A stretch of 64,000 nucleotides of DNA from Actinernus sp. WN-2022. Taxonomy: Eukaryota > Cnidaria > Anthozoa > Actiniaria > Actinernidae. Positions within the stretch are counted from its first letter, which is position 1. Every line of letters starts with the position of its first letter. The notes below the pieces were generated by a model. It searched no databases. It was not told the origin of the DNA and saw nothing but the letters and a program-made list of their open reading frames with translations. This document shows, piece after piece, positions 1-10,700 of this stretch. The stretch lies in NCBI GenBank assembly GCA_030867875.1, contig JAOWCC010001751.1, positions 27,334,369 through 27,398,368 on the forward strand, given 5' to 3'. The position numbers and the translations under genes are program-made.

Positions 1-940
1 TGTTTTAAAATGGTCAGTCCATCTCCATGTAGACGTGGAAATGGCCCAAAAAGCCCGAAAAATTCGAAAATTTGTCTTTATTAACTTCGAAGTGATTTCG
101 TGCTTAAAAAACGTCCACTCGGAATATAAAACCACAATCTTTAGTTTTATTTTGATATATTTTTTGTTTAGGTATTATTGAAAATAGAGCATGTCGAAAC
201 GAGCGACGGAAGTCTAACCAGCGGTTTAGTCGCCTGGACATGCGCACAATGCAATTTGTCCTCTCTTCGTTCTCTTCTGAACATTGTGGTGTAATTTGTG
301 CTCAGTGGGATTTCGATTTTTTTTTTAAACATGTCGTTTTTGGTTTTAAGATGGTTGTGGTAGAGCGGAATATTGTGCGATGACAGTGGAATTATTGGAG
401 CGACGACGAAACGAATAATGATGTTTATGAAGGTCAATATGCCTAGTTCTTTCTAACTCTATACTGTGTTCTAGGACCTAAGCTAATGATTAATTGAACA
501 AGTTGATGGATAATTAATTGGGAATGTCAGCAAATTTGACCTTAATTTTTGTAGGGGAATTTTTTTGTCGTGGTGAAAGAGGTTTAGCTCTCTTTAACAC
601 GAACACATGCATCCTGGTGTACAACATCACATAAACAGGGGCGTGGCTAGGATGGATCGAGTGGTCCCCCCTCCCCACCCCCTTCGCTATGAGTTTGAAG
701 AAGAACTGCGCCAAAAACCATAATGCAGGAAATGACATTTCAGAGAAACCAAATTTCAAACATTCCCGGTGGATGACCCCGTCCTCCATAGAGGCAAGCG
801 CATAATGCCCCCGTCCGATTGTAAGATGATTACCTACGTCCCTGATAAAGCAAACATTGGATAGGAGAGTAAACAGCACGTTGCGTGCCCTGATGTTTCC
901 GAGAGCTCTGCATTTCCTTTAGAATTCCTTCAGCTCGAAA
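1..940. other. Flanking DNA without a recognisable gene
   Basis: No protein family is recognised here on either strand. The minus strand has open stretches at 168-437 and 514-879, but their translations are compositionally odd and resemble nothing I know. Around 640-800 there are C-rich and G-rich runs typical of repeat-derived DNA. The segment lies downstream of the transporter gene. Confidence 0.5.
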
Positions 941-944
941 TTCC

Positions 945-982
945 TATATAAAAGTGCGTGCACCATGCAGAGGATCTTCAGT
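945..982 (+). promoter_or_regulatory. Candidate TATA/Inr core promoter
   Basis: TATATAAAAG at 945-954 is followed by TCAGT at 978-982, about 33 bases after the TATAAAAG start. This matches the spacing of a metazoan TATA box and initiator. No convincing plus-strand coding exon follows, so it may belong to a transposon or a non-coding transcript, or be chance. Confidence 0.25.
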
Positions 983-1037
983 ATGTTAGGTTTTGCGTTC
1001 GAGTTTTCAGATTGTGAGTTCTCCTTTCCTTCGTTTT

Positions 1038-1043
1038 TTTATT
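1038..1043 (-). terminator. Candidate poly(A) signal for the transporter gene
   Basis: AATAAA on the minus strand, about 600 bases downstream of the predicted stop codon of the GltS-like gene. Position and strand fit, but the motif is common in AT-rich DNA. Confidence 0.25.
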
Positions 1044-1544
1044 ATATAAATCTGCAAAGAAAGCACCCAATACGTCGCCTAAAGACTCGGCAAAAAACAT
1101 AATTTATGACCCGTCAAAATACACAACCGTATTAGCTAGCAGTTAGACGACTGAGTAACCCTTGTGTAATGATAGCCTCCTCCGCACACAACTCCATACA
1201 TCGGTCACGGAGTCTCAGCTCAAATCCGGGGTCTGAAAACGCCCATTTCTCCACAGGGAGACACAAGCATTTTAGGGCACGGCACTCGTAACTTGGGCAA
1301 GGCACTCCAAACAGGCGGGAAGAGATTACCTTTTCACAGGATCTCAGCATCCCTAGATTTTCGAGCACGCGTACCCGGAATGTTCCCATTTACACGCTAA
1401 AAATAATGGGTACCGTGCCGAAACATTTTGGCACCCGTACCTAAAATTTACGGGTGCTGTGACCAAAATGTTTGTCGTGCAAAATGGGCTTTATAGCGAC
1501 CGATGGAGACTCATAGAGTTGCCTGTGGAGGAGCTAATTTAATG

Positions 1545-1672
1545 ATAGTCTACTCACAAGTATGCAAGCAGCCAAAGCGAAAACACGCAACAATACACAG
1601 CCGTATAATAGCTGGTAATATACGAAAGTATAGTTTACTCACAAGTATGCAAGAAGCCAAAGTAAAAACACG
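1545..1672. repeat. Tandem duplication of the last transporter exon end
   Basis: Minus-strand sequence covering the end of the last coding exon and its stop (about 1620-1672) is repeated with a few changes at about 1545-1590, roughly 76 bases further downstream. The repeat includes the TACTTGTGAGTA segment. It puts a second, unused copy of the C-terminal codons into the 3' flank. Confidence 0.7.
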
Positions 1673-1702
1673 AGCCCAGCAATGCCAGCAACGATCCAGA
1701 TA
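1639..1702 (-). CDS. GltS-like gene, exon 8 (last)
   Basis: Acceptor ATCACCAG precedes the exon. One base completes the codon begun in exon 7, then 20 codons follow that form a strongly hydrophobic helix (IWIVAGIAGLVFLLWLLAYL) and a TGA stop. The phase match with exon 7, and a terminal transmembrane helix as expected for the family, support it. The TGA overlaps a GTGAGT donor-like motif, so continuation into another exon is possible but unnecessary. Confidence 0.75.
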
Positions 1703-4700
1703 CTGGTGATAGAAACAAAATGAAAACACCATGTGACTGTGTGGATAGACAAGAAGTGCAAAGCGAGCCATGCAACATATATTTAACAAATAAAGAAGCC
1801 TTAGCCGTGTTTTATACTATCATAAAACACGATGCGCATTTGAGAACATGAGAGAAATGTAAAAGCACAAGCCGAAGGCGCGTGCTTTCAACATTTCTCG
1901 AGTGTTCTCGATCAACTGACCAGAGTGTTTTATGATAGTATAAAACATGGATTAAAGGCTTCTTTATGTTTTATAATATAGATTTACGCGCGCGATGAAA
2001 GGAAACCGCCAGTTGAAAACAATAAAACACTGCAAACCATGTTATATACTCTGATAAAACATGGCTTTTTTATGGCAAGCCAAACGGGACAAAAGTGTGT
2101 CGAAAAAAATATTACTAGACGAGTTAATATTATCATTATACGAGTTCAAGAGTTTACTAGACGAGTTTAAATTATCACTACACGAGTTTCACACTTTACT
2201 AGGCGAGTTTCGATTATCACTATACGAGTTTCAAACTTTACTAGGCGAATTTAAATTATCACTATACGATAATTATATTGACTATACGAGTTTCAAACTT
2301 TACTAGGCGAGTTTAAATTATCACTATACGATAATTTTATTCACTATACGAGTTTAATAATTTACTTGACGAGTTTGATAAATAAATATCACTGTACGAG
2401 AAAAAAATATCACTAGACGAGAATATCGATTGATTATTGATTGATATAGATACACTTGAGAAGACGGTAAACTGGTCAGCGTGCTAGTATAGATGGTCAA
2501 TCGAGACAAGATGGCCACCAATAATCCATCTTCCGATTCTGCAGATGGCATTAATCGCCCGAAGCGTTCAAGCTCTCACCGACAGGTTGACTCCCGTGAT
2601 AGAGTAATTAATTCAGAGGTATCGCGAGTGTTGGAAGGGAAAGGGGAGACGTTTCGTCGAACAGTACAGGAAATATTCCCGCCGTCGCGGCTAGTTCGGT
2701 ATCCACCGAGGTATCCATTGGTACCAGTACCAACACAGGCAGCAACCCGGTCCTGTCACGCTTCAGGCGCATGAACAATAACCGTCGAATAGGTCAGACT
2801 ACCAGAGGAAGACGCCAAGGCCCAAAACTAAATACGCCCTTTTTGTGTGATATTATTTTATTAAGTGGCCCAAAGGAGTCGGCTGTCCCGCGACAAGGCA
2901 CCAGACTGGTTCTATCAGAGCGGGGCCATGTTATTACAGCTTGCCGCTTTCACAAGGGGATGAACGAGATAGACTTTGAGACAACCATCCATGAAGCGTT
3001 TGAAGACGTGATTCCCCCTCTTGTAGACATCGAGATCCTTCAGTCAGTGCACCACAATCTTACAAAGCCGGTGCTTGGTCCGGGGCACCATGGCATTGAT
3101 GGCACGATTGTACATAGGTCAGTTCTTCAAAGCGAGACCCGGCAGTATGTGAGACCCGGCAGAGTACTCATGCCAGACCTAAATACAGGTATAAAATTAA
3201 GCTATACTTCATCGCGCTTCCAAATAAGCCGCATATATAATCATGTATAAAAATGTATGTCTTCACTCATTCAGTTAAATCAATGAAATAGAATATTAAG
3301 TCAAATACTAGAAAAAGGGTGGTCTGTCACGTGTGGGTGGGTGGGGGTTGTGGTAGGTTTTTCAGGCTGGAGGTATATAAAAGGATTTGGAATTTGGGAG
3401 TTCAGGTATATAAAAGGGTGGGAAGTTCGCGGATTTAGGTATATAAAAGGGTAGGGTTTTACGAGTTCCAGTAAAGGGTATACAGCGACAACACAGTTGC
3501 TTATCGTAACTATGAGTAAGCTGTCAACAGGGTGCATAGGGCAGAATGCCTATTGTGTCATGGACATTTCTCGTTAACGAAACCATAATTGAGTTATCAC
3601 TTTTAAATTATTAATGAGTGGATTTCGTTCTTTATGATTGGTCAAGCCATAATGGGACCCATGGGAATCTTACGTTAATTACGAACTTATTAATTCAAGA
3701 CTTCACCCATGGGAATCTATTCTAAATACGACACTGTCAATTATCTCCTTGATTGACATTCCTTGCATTAGTGAGCTACTAATAGTCTTAAAATATTCGT
3801 TTTCGCGTAGTTGCATAACTGGGAGCACACAACTGTTTTTAAATTTCTCGATTCAGCGGGTTCAATCTTGTGAAAGTTTATCTCAAAGCGTTTCTTATTA
3901 ACTAGTATTCAAAGAACACACACAACTGTTTATAACTGTGAACAAACTTTTGCCGATTCAGCGGGCTAAATTCTCGTGAAAGTTTAACTAAAAGTTCCTT
4001 CACATTTCGTCGTTCGCACTTAGTTCGTAGTTCAGATGACAAGTCAACTCGTTTCGTTCTTTGCTAGTTTCACTTCTACAGCAAACAAAAACTCGAGAAA
4101 CATTTCATTTTAAAGCTGAGGATTTCAAAAATTCGTCTTTCCATTCAATTCTGATGCGCCAGCGTTTTCTGTGTTGTTCTGTTAGTTTTAATGTTCACTT
4201 TTCAAATCGGCTTTGCTTTGAATTCAGAACAGTAAGCGCGATCCTTCGCACTTAGTTCGGAGTCCAGAGACAAGTCAATTCGTTTCGTCCTTTGCTAGTT
4301 TCACTTCTGCAGCAAACAAAAACTTGAGAAACATCTCATTTTAAAGCTAATGATTTCAAAAATTCGTCTTTCCATTCACTTCTGATGCGACAGCGTTTTC
4401 TGTGTTGTTCTGTTAGTTTTAATATTCACTTTTCAAATCGGCTTTGCTTTGAATTCAGAACAGTGAGCGCGGTCCTTCGCACTTAGTTCGGAGTCCACAT
4501 GACAAGTCAACTCGTTTCGTCCTTTATTAGTTTCACTTCTACAGCAAACAAAAACTTGAGAAACATCTCATTTTAAAGCTAATGATTTCAAAAATTCGTC
4601 TTTCCATTCACTTCTGATGCGCCAGCGTTTTCTGTGTTGTTCTGTTAGTTTTAATGTTCACTTTTCAAATCGGCTTTGCTTTGAATTCAGAACAGTGAGC

Positions 4701-7700
4701 CGTCCTTTATACTTTAGTTCGGAGTCCACATGACAAGTCAACTCGTTTCGTCCTTTGCTAGTTTCACTTCTACAGGAAACAAAAACTTGAGAAACATCTC
4801 ATTTTAAAGCTAATGATTTCAAAAATTCGTCTTTCCATTCACTTCTGATGCGCCAGCGTTTTCTGTGTTGTTCTGTTAGTTTTAATGTTCACTTTTCAAA
4901 TCGGCTTTGCTTTGAATTCAGAACAGTGAGCCGTCCTTTACACTTTAGTTCGGAGTCCACATGACAAGTCAACTCGTTTCGTCCTTTGCTAGTTTCACTT
5001 CTACAGGAAACAAAATCTTGAGAAACATCTCATTTTAAAGCTAATGATTTCAAAAATTCGTCTTTCCATTCACTTCTGATGCGCCAGCGTTTTCTGTGTT
5101 GTTCTGTTAGTTTTAATGTTCACTTTTCAAATCGGCTTTGCTTTGAATTCAGAACAGTGAGCCGTCCTTTATACTTTAGTTCGGAGTCCACATGACAAGT
5201 CAACTCGTTTCGTCCTTTGCTAGTTTCACTTCTACAGGAAACAAAAACTTGAGAAACATCTCATTTTAAAGCTAATGATTTCAAAAATTCGTCTTTCCAT
5301 TCACTTCTGATGCGCCAGCGTTTTCTGTGTTGTTCTGTTAGTTTTAATGTTCACTTTTCAAATCGGCTTTGCTTTGAATTCAGAACAGTGAGCCGTCCTT
5401 TACACTTTAGTTCGGAGTCCACATGACAAGTCAACTCGTTTCGTCCTTTGCTAGTTTCACTTCTACAGGAAACAAAAACTTGAGAAACATCTCATTTTAA
5501 AGCTAATGATTTCAAAAATTCGTCTTTCCATTCACTTCTGATGCGCCAGCGTTTTCTGTGTTGTTTTGAATTGAATTCAGAACAGTGAGCGCGGTCCTTC
5601 CTTCGCACTTTAGTTCGGAGTCCGTTTTCTGTGTTGTTTTGAATTGAATTCAGAACAGTGAGCGCGGTCCTTCGCACTTTAGTTCGGAGTCCAGAGACAA
5701 GTCAATTCGTTTCGTCCTTTGCTAGTTTCACTTCTACAGCAAACAAAAACTTGAGAAACATCTCATTTTAAAGCTAATGATTTCAAAAATTCGTCTTTCC
5801 ATTCACTTCTGATGCGCCAGCGTTTTCTGTGTTGTTCTGTTAGTTTTTATGTTCACTTTTCAAATCGGCTTTGCTTTGAATTCAGAACAGTGAGCGCGGT
5901 CCTTTGCACTTAGTTCGGAGTCCACATGACAAGTCAACTCGTTTCGTCCTTTGCTAGTTTCACTTCTACAGCAAACAAAAACTTGAGAAACATCTCATTT
6001 TAAAGCTAATGATTTCAAAAATTCGTCTTTCCATTCACTTCTGATGCGCCAGCGTTGTCTATGTTGTTCTGTTAGTTTTAATGTTCACTTTTTAAATCGG
6101 CTTTGCTTTGAATTCAGAACAGTGGCCATAGTCTTTGCAAAACAGGTGAGGTGTGAGATTTAACAAGTCTCTAATAGGCTCGGAGTAAATGAAAAGCGTT
6201 CCTGTTCATTGTTATCCTACAAACCTGTTCGCCGGGTATTTTTAAGTCAAGTCAAACACCAACAGTTATCAACGCGAGCAAGTCAAGTATCTATCGTCTT
6301 AAAAATGGAGATTCCTTGGATCAACCCAATGTATTTACACGTTCGAAAGCTAAGTAAGTCATGTGAATGCTCCGAGTTCGAGGCTATCATCTGTAGAAGT
6401 AAAACTAGCAAAGGACGAAACGAGTTCACTTGTCATGTGGACTCCGAACTAAGCGCAAAGGACCGCGCTCACTGTTCTGAATTCAAAGCAAAGCCGATTT
6501 AAAAAGTGAACATTAAAACTAACAGAACAACATAGAAAACGCTGGCGCATCAGAATTGAATGGAAAGACGTATTGTTGAAATCCTCAGCTTTAAAATGAA
6601 ATGTTTCTCGATATTTTGTTTGCTGTAAAAGTGAAACTAGCAAAGGACGAAACGAGTTGACTTGTCTATGCACTCAGACTGAGAGGATGATTTTGAGTTC
6701 GCGTTATTTTAATATTCTTTCACCAGAGAATGAGGGGGCGGAGCTTAGAATGATTCAAGGCCTCTCCATTTTCCCAAGGGAATGAGAGAGGCGGGGCTTA
6801 GCGTGTTCAACTTCGAATACTAATGATTCAATTCGGAATAATGATGAGTTGCAGTTCATCAGAAATAAATATTAATGAGCGATATGCTCATTATCAAACT
6901 ACCCAGCAAAGTTTCCAACTGTTTGTAGATGCCTTGACGTTTAGTTTTTCAACTCAGAACTGAATATTAACCATAAGAAAGCATTTTCCGCTTACAACAG
7001 AAACATTTCTATTCAACATCGAAGTTAGAAAGACGGTGAAAGATTGAGATTGGCAGTCTCCCATACAAAATTGCGTAAAATGTAGTAGAACTTTAAGGAT
7101 AATTTCCAACAACTAATGTGTAGCGTGGAAAGTAACGAAAGGTAGGATTGAGTAAATAAACATGTCAACAGCAATAAGCAGCTTACAACAGGTCGAATTC
7201 GCAAATGGTCGAGAAGAAAACAGCGAAAACCAAGCGGCACTTGGCGGTTTTTGACCATTTTCTTTGTTATTTTTCAGTAGGAATTCGAACTTGCCGCGGG
7301 TAGGCAGTGTCGGCATTGAGCGCTAATTAGATTGGCGCCTCAAAGTGTCCAGCCATTCTGCCCTATGGCAAAAGGACTTGATTTGACAGAAAACATTGTA
7401 TATTGTAGGTATATAAAATTTAAATGGGACCCTTTTTCTAGTATTTGACTTAATATTCTATTTCATTGATTTAACTGAATGAGTGAAGGCATACATTTTT
7501 ATACATGATTATATATGCGGCTTATTTGGAAGCGCGATGAAGTATAGCTTAATTTTATACCTGTATTTAGGTCTGGCATGAGTACTCTGCCGGGTCTCAC
7601 ATACATAGGCTTGTTCCTCGCTTTGAAGAACTGACCTATGTACAATCGTGCCATCAATGCCATGGTGCCCCGGACCAAGCACCGGCTTTGTAAGATTGTG

Positions 7701-10700
7701 GTGCACTGACTGAAGGATCTCGATGTCTACAAGAGGGGGAATCACGTCTTCAAACGCTTCATGGATGGTTGTCTCAAAGTCTATCTCGTTCATCCCCTTG
7801 TGAAACCGGCAAGCTGTAATAACATGGCCCCGCTCTGACAGAACCAGTTTGTCGCGGGACAGCCGACTCCTTTGGGCCACTTAATAAAATAATATCACAC
7901 AAAAAGGGCGTATTTAGTTTTGGGCCTTGGCGTCTTCCTCTGGTAGTCTGACCTATTCGACGGTTATTGTTCATGCACCTGAAGCGTGACGGGACCGGGT
8001 TGCTGCCTGTGTTGGTACTGGCACCAATGGATACCTCGGTGGATACCGAACTAGCCACGGCGGCGGGAATATTTCCTGTACTGTTCGACGAAACGTCTCC
8101 CCTTTCCCTTCCAAACACTCGCGATACCTCTGAATTAATTACTCTATCACGGGGAGTCAACCTGTCGGTGAGAGCTTGAACGCTTCGGGCGATTAATGCC
8201 ATCTGCAGAATCGGAAGATGGATTATTGGTGGCCATCTTGTCTCGATTGACCATCTATACTAGCACGCTGACCAGTTTACCGTCTTCTCAAGTGTATCTA
8301 TATCAATCAATAATCAATCGATATTCTCGTCTAGTGATATTTTGTTCTCGTACAGTGATATTTATTTATCAAACTCGTCAAGTAAATTATTAAACTCGTA
8401 TAGTGAATAAAATTATCGTATAGTGATAATTTAAACTCGCCTAGTAAAGTTTGAAACTCGTATAGTCAATATAATTATCGTATAGTGATAATTTAAACTC
8501 GCCTAGTAAAGTTTGAAACTCGTATAGTGATAATCGAAACTCGCCTAGTAAAGTGTGAAACTCGTGTAGTGATAATTTAAACTCGTCTAGTAAACTCTTG
8601 AACTCGTATAATGATAATATTAACTCGTCTAGTAATATTTTTTTCGACACACTTTTGTCCCGTTTGGCTTGCCATACTTTTTAGCCATCAGAGCACGCGT
8701 ACTATCGTATCTATATTATAATGTTATTTATAATATACCCAGATAGTACGATCGCTCTGATTGGCTTATAGACTCAATAATCTATGGTCTATTGGGTAAA
8801 CATATAGAAATCGGCACGCCTGCTTGTGCTGTGTCGTAGTTATATCACAAAAGCAATAAACCACACATTTGAATGTGTTTACTGCCGAAATAAAACACTT
8901 GCCTCGTGCTTCATTTCGCCCGTAAACACATTGAAATGTGTGGTCTATTGCTTAAATATTGTTGTGTCGTCCCTCATCATGTAAATTGTGAAGTTTTTTT
9001 CTCTGATTCATCATGAAAGCATTGTAAATAAATATATTATATTTTAGATATGAATTTTTTTTCTATTAAATCGGAAGATTTTTATAACATCATTTACTTT
9101 AAGATGGTGAGCAGCGGTAAGGACAAGCATGTCCATATCCCGCCACCCATGAACGGAGAATGGAGCAGCTGCTTGAAGGCGAAGTCAGCGGGGACTGGGC
9201 TTTTTGACTCGGGATCCACCATGCGAAGTAATACAAGACCTGTAGCTATTACACCCGTGTTCATACCGAAGTCTGCTATGCCACGCTCAAACCTGAAATA
9301 TTAAACACTATAGTAACTACTGTATGTATAGGCCACTTTGGAAACGAGTAGGGCATTGGGGCGAGGGTGGTGTCGCAAAGGCGCTTGGGATCGTTACAGG
9401 GGCACGCATCGTACAGAACCCAAACAGACATGGCGAATATCGCAAATAACTAGCTCGTCGAATACCAGCAGAGAAAGCGAAGTAAGCTTGATAGAAGACA
9501 TATCAGCTATTCGCCATGTTTGTTTGGGTTCGATGCGTCTCCCCTGTAACGATCCCAAGCGCCTTTGCGAGACCACATTAACTACTACATTACTATACAT
9601 TTTGAACAGTTTTGACACTTAATATGCATGTCGTAGAATTCCCTCACACCAGTAATTCCATTTACGGTTTAAAAAGTGTCTTGACGTTCAACTTGCACTT
9701 TTATATTAAGGCGCTGTATCACGGTACTGCGCATGTGTGAAAATCTGATGATTTTTGAATTATGTTCTAGCCCGGAACGAAATTCTCAGAGCGGTGAAAT
9801 ATCGACTTTTTGAACTCATCCTTGCCTCCTTTAGTCATTTGTGGGAATGTAAGATGTGCTTAAATAAGTTTTAGTTATTTGTTTATTCAAAATTAGTCGT
9901 TGCAGACTGCAACACAACTAAAACAAAAACGCATAAGTGATGCTTACCGGCGGGACGACAGCCACTGAGTACTCTGAGTACTCTGAATACAGCAGCCGAA
10001 AAACGCAAGAAATTGAAAGCTTTTTGGCATTCCAACTAGAAGCGAAGAGGGTTTGGATGTCCAGTAGAGGGCAACTTGTCAAGTCGTATTATACGAAGAA
10101 ATATATATCTACGGCTTTAATAGAAACAAGGCTGAAATAATATGAACCGACCGGAGTGCAAAGACTGTACGAAATGTTAGATAAAACTTTCAACCTCATG
10201 AACTCAAATGCGATAGCCTTGTGAGCAATCGACATACATATGAAGCTATAGAAGTTATTATCGACTACATGGGAGTCAAACATGGAACTGCTATGAAACC
10301 GCTTGTCAGCCAGTACGCACTTTCGCGACGGCGGGTGTGTTTTGCAGAATGCAGAATGCAGAACGGCGTCTACGAAGTATGGTCAGCGGAAAACCGAACT
10401 CTACGGAAAATATTACTATGGAACAAACAGTATGAATGAAATGTGAGATTTGTAGCTGGATTATTCAGTCGGTAAGCTTATCACTGTTTTTCTTTGTGGA
10501 GGTTGTAATGGTAGGTTTTTCTTCATGGTATGGCATATATTAAACATGACATGTATCTAAAAATGACAAACTTTATACGGCCATCTACAAAGTCAATACG
10601 TTATGAACCAAGCCCGGTTACAATTTAAAATTTAAAACCACAGTGTGTTTATTTTAGATTGAGTTACTTTTGACCTACGCCTGAGCTAGACACAATGGCT

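Larger units (their letters stand above)
2049..3319 (+). repeat. Left arm of the foldback element
   Basis: Inverted copy of 7430-8693. The match runs from CTCTGAT through the minisatellite and the open reading frame to AGAAAAAGGG, with scattered substitutions and small indels. After 3319 the two sides diverge. Confidence 0.88.
2049..8693. mobile_element. 6.6-kb foldback element with about 1.27-kb inverted arms
   Basis: The arms at 2049-3319 and 7430-8693 are inverted copies beginning CTCTGAT at the outer ends and ending AGAAAAAGGG inside. The core holds TATA-like 33-bp repeats, a 231-bp satellite array and one inverted satellite unit. Each arm carries the same heptad minisatellite and the same broken open reading frame. 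I see no transposase motif and no clear target-site duplication. It sits in the last intron of the GltS-like gene. The superfamily is unknown. Confidence 0.85.

Noticed and set aside
1132..1389. 85-codon minus-strand open frame downstream of the transporter
   Set aside because: It resembles no family, lies where a 3' UTR is expected, and phase and stop codon of exon 8 give a complete protein without it.
4061..6673. Short open frames repeated across 4.0-6.7 kb
   Set aside because: They arise from the 231-bp satellite unit (77 codons per period) and its inverted copy, and are interrupted in most units.
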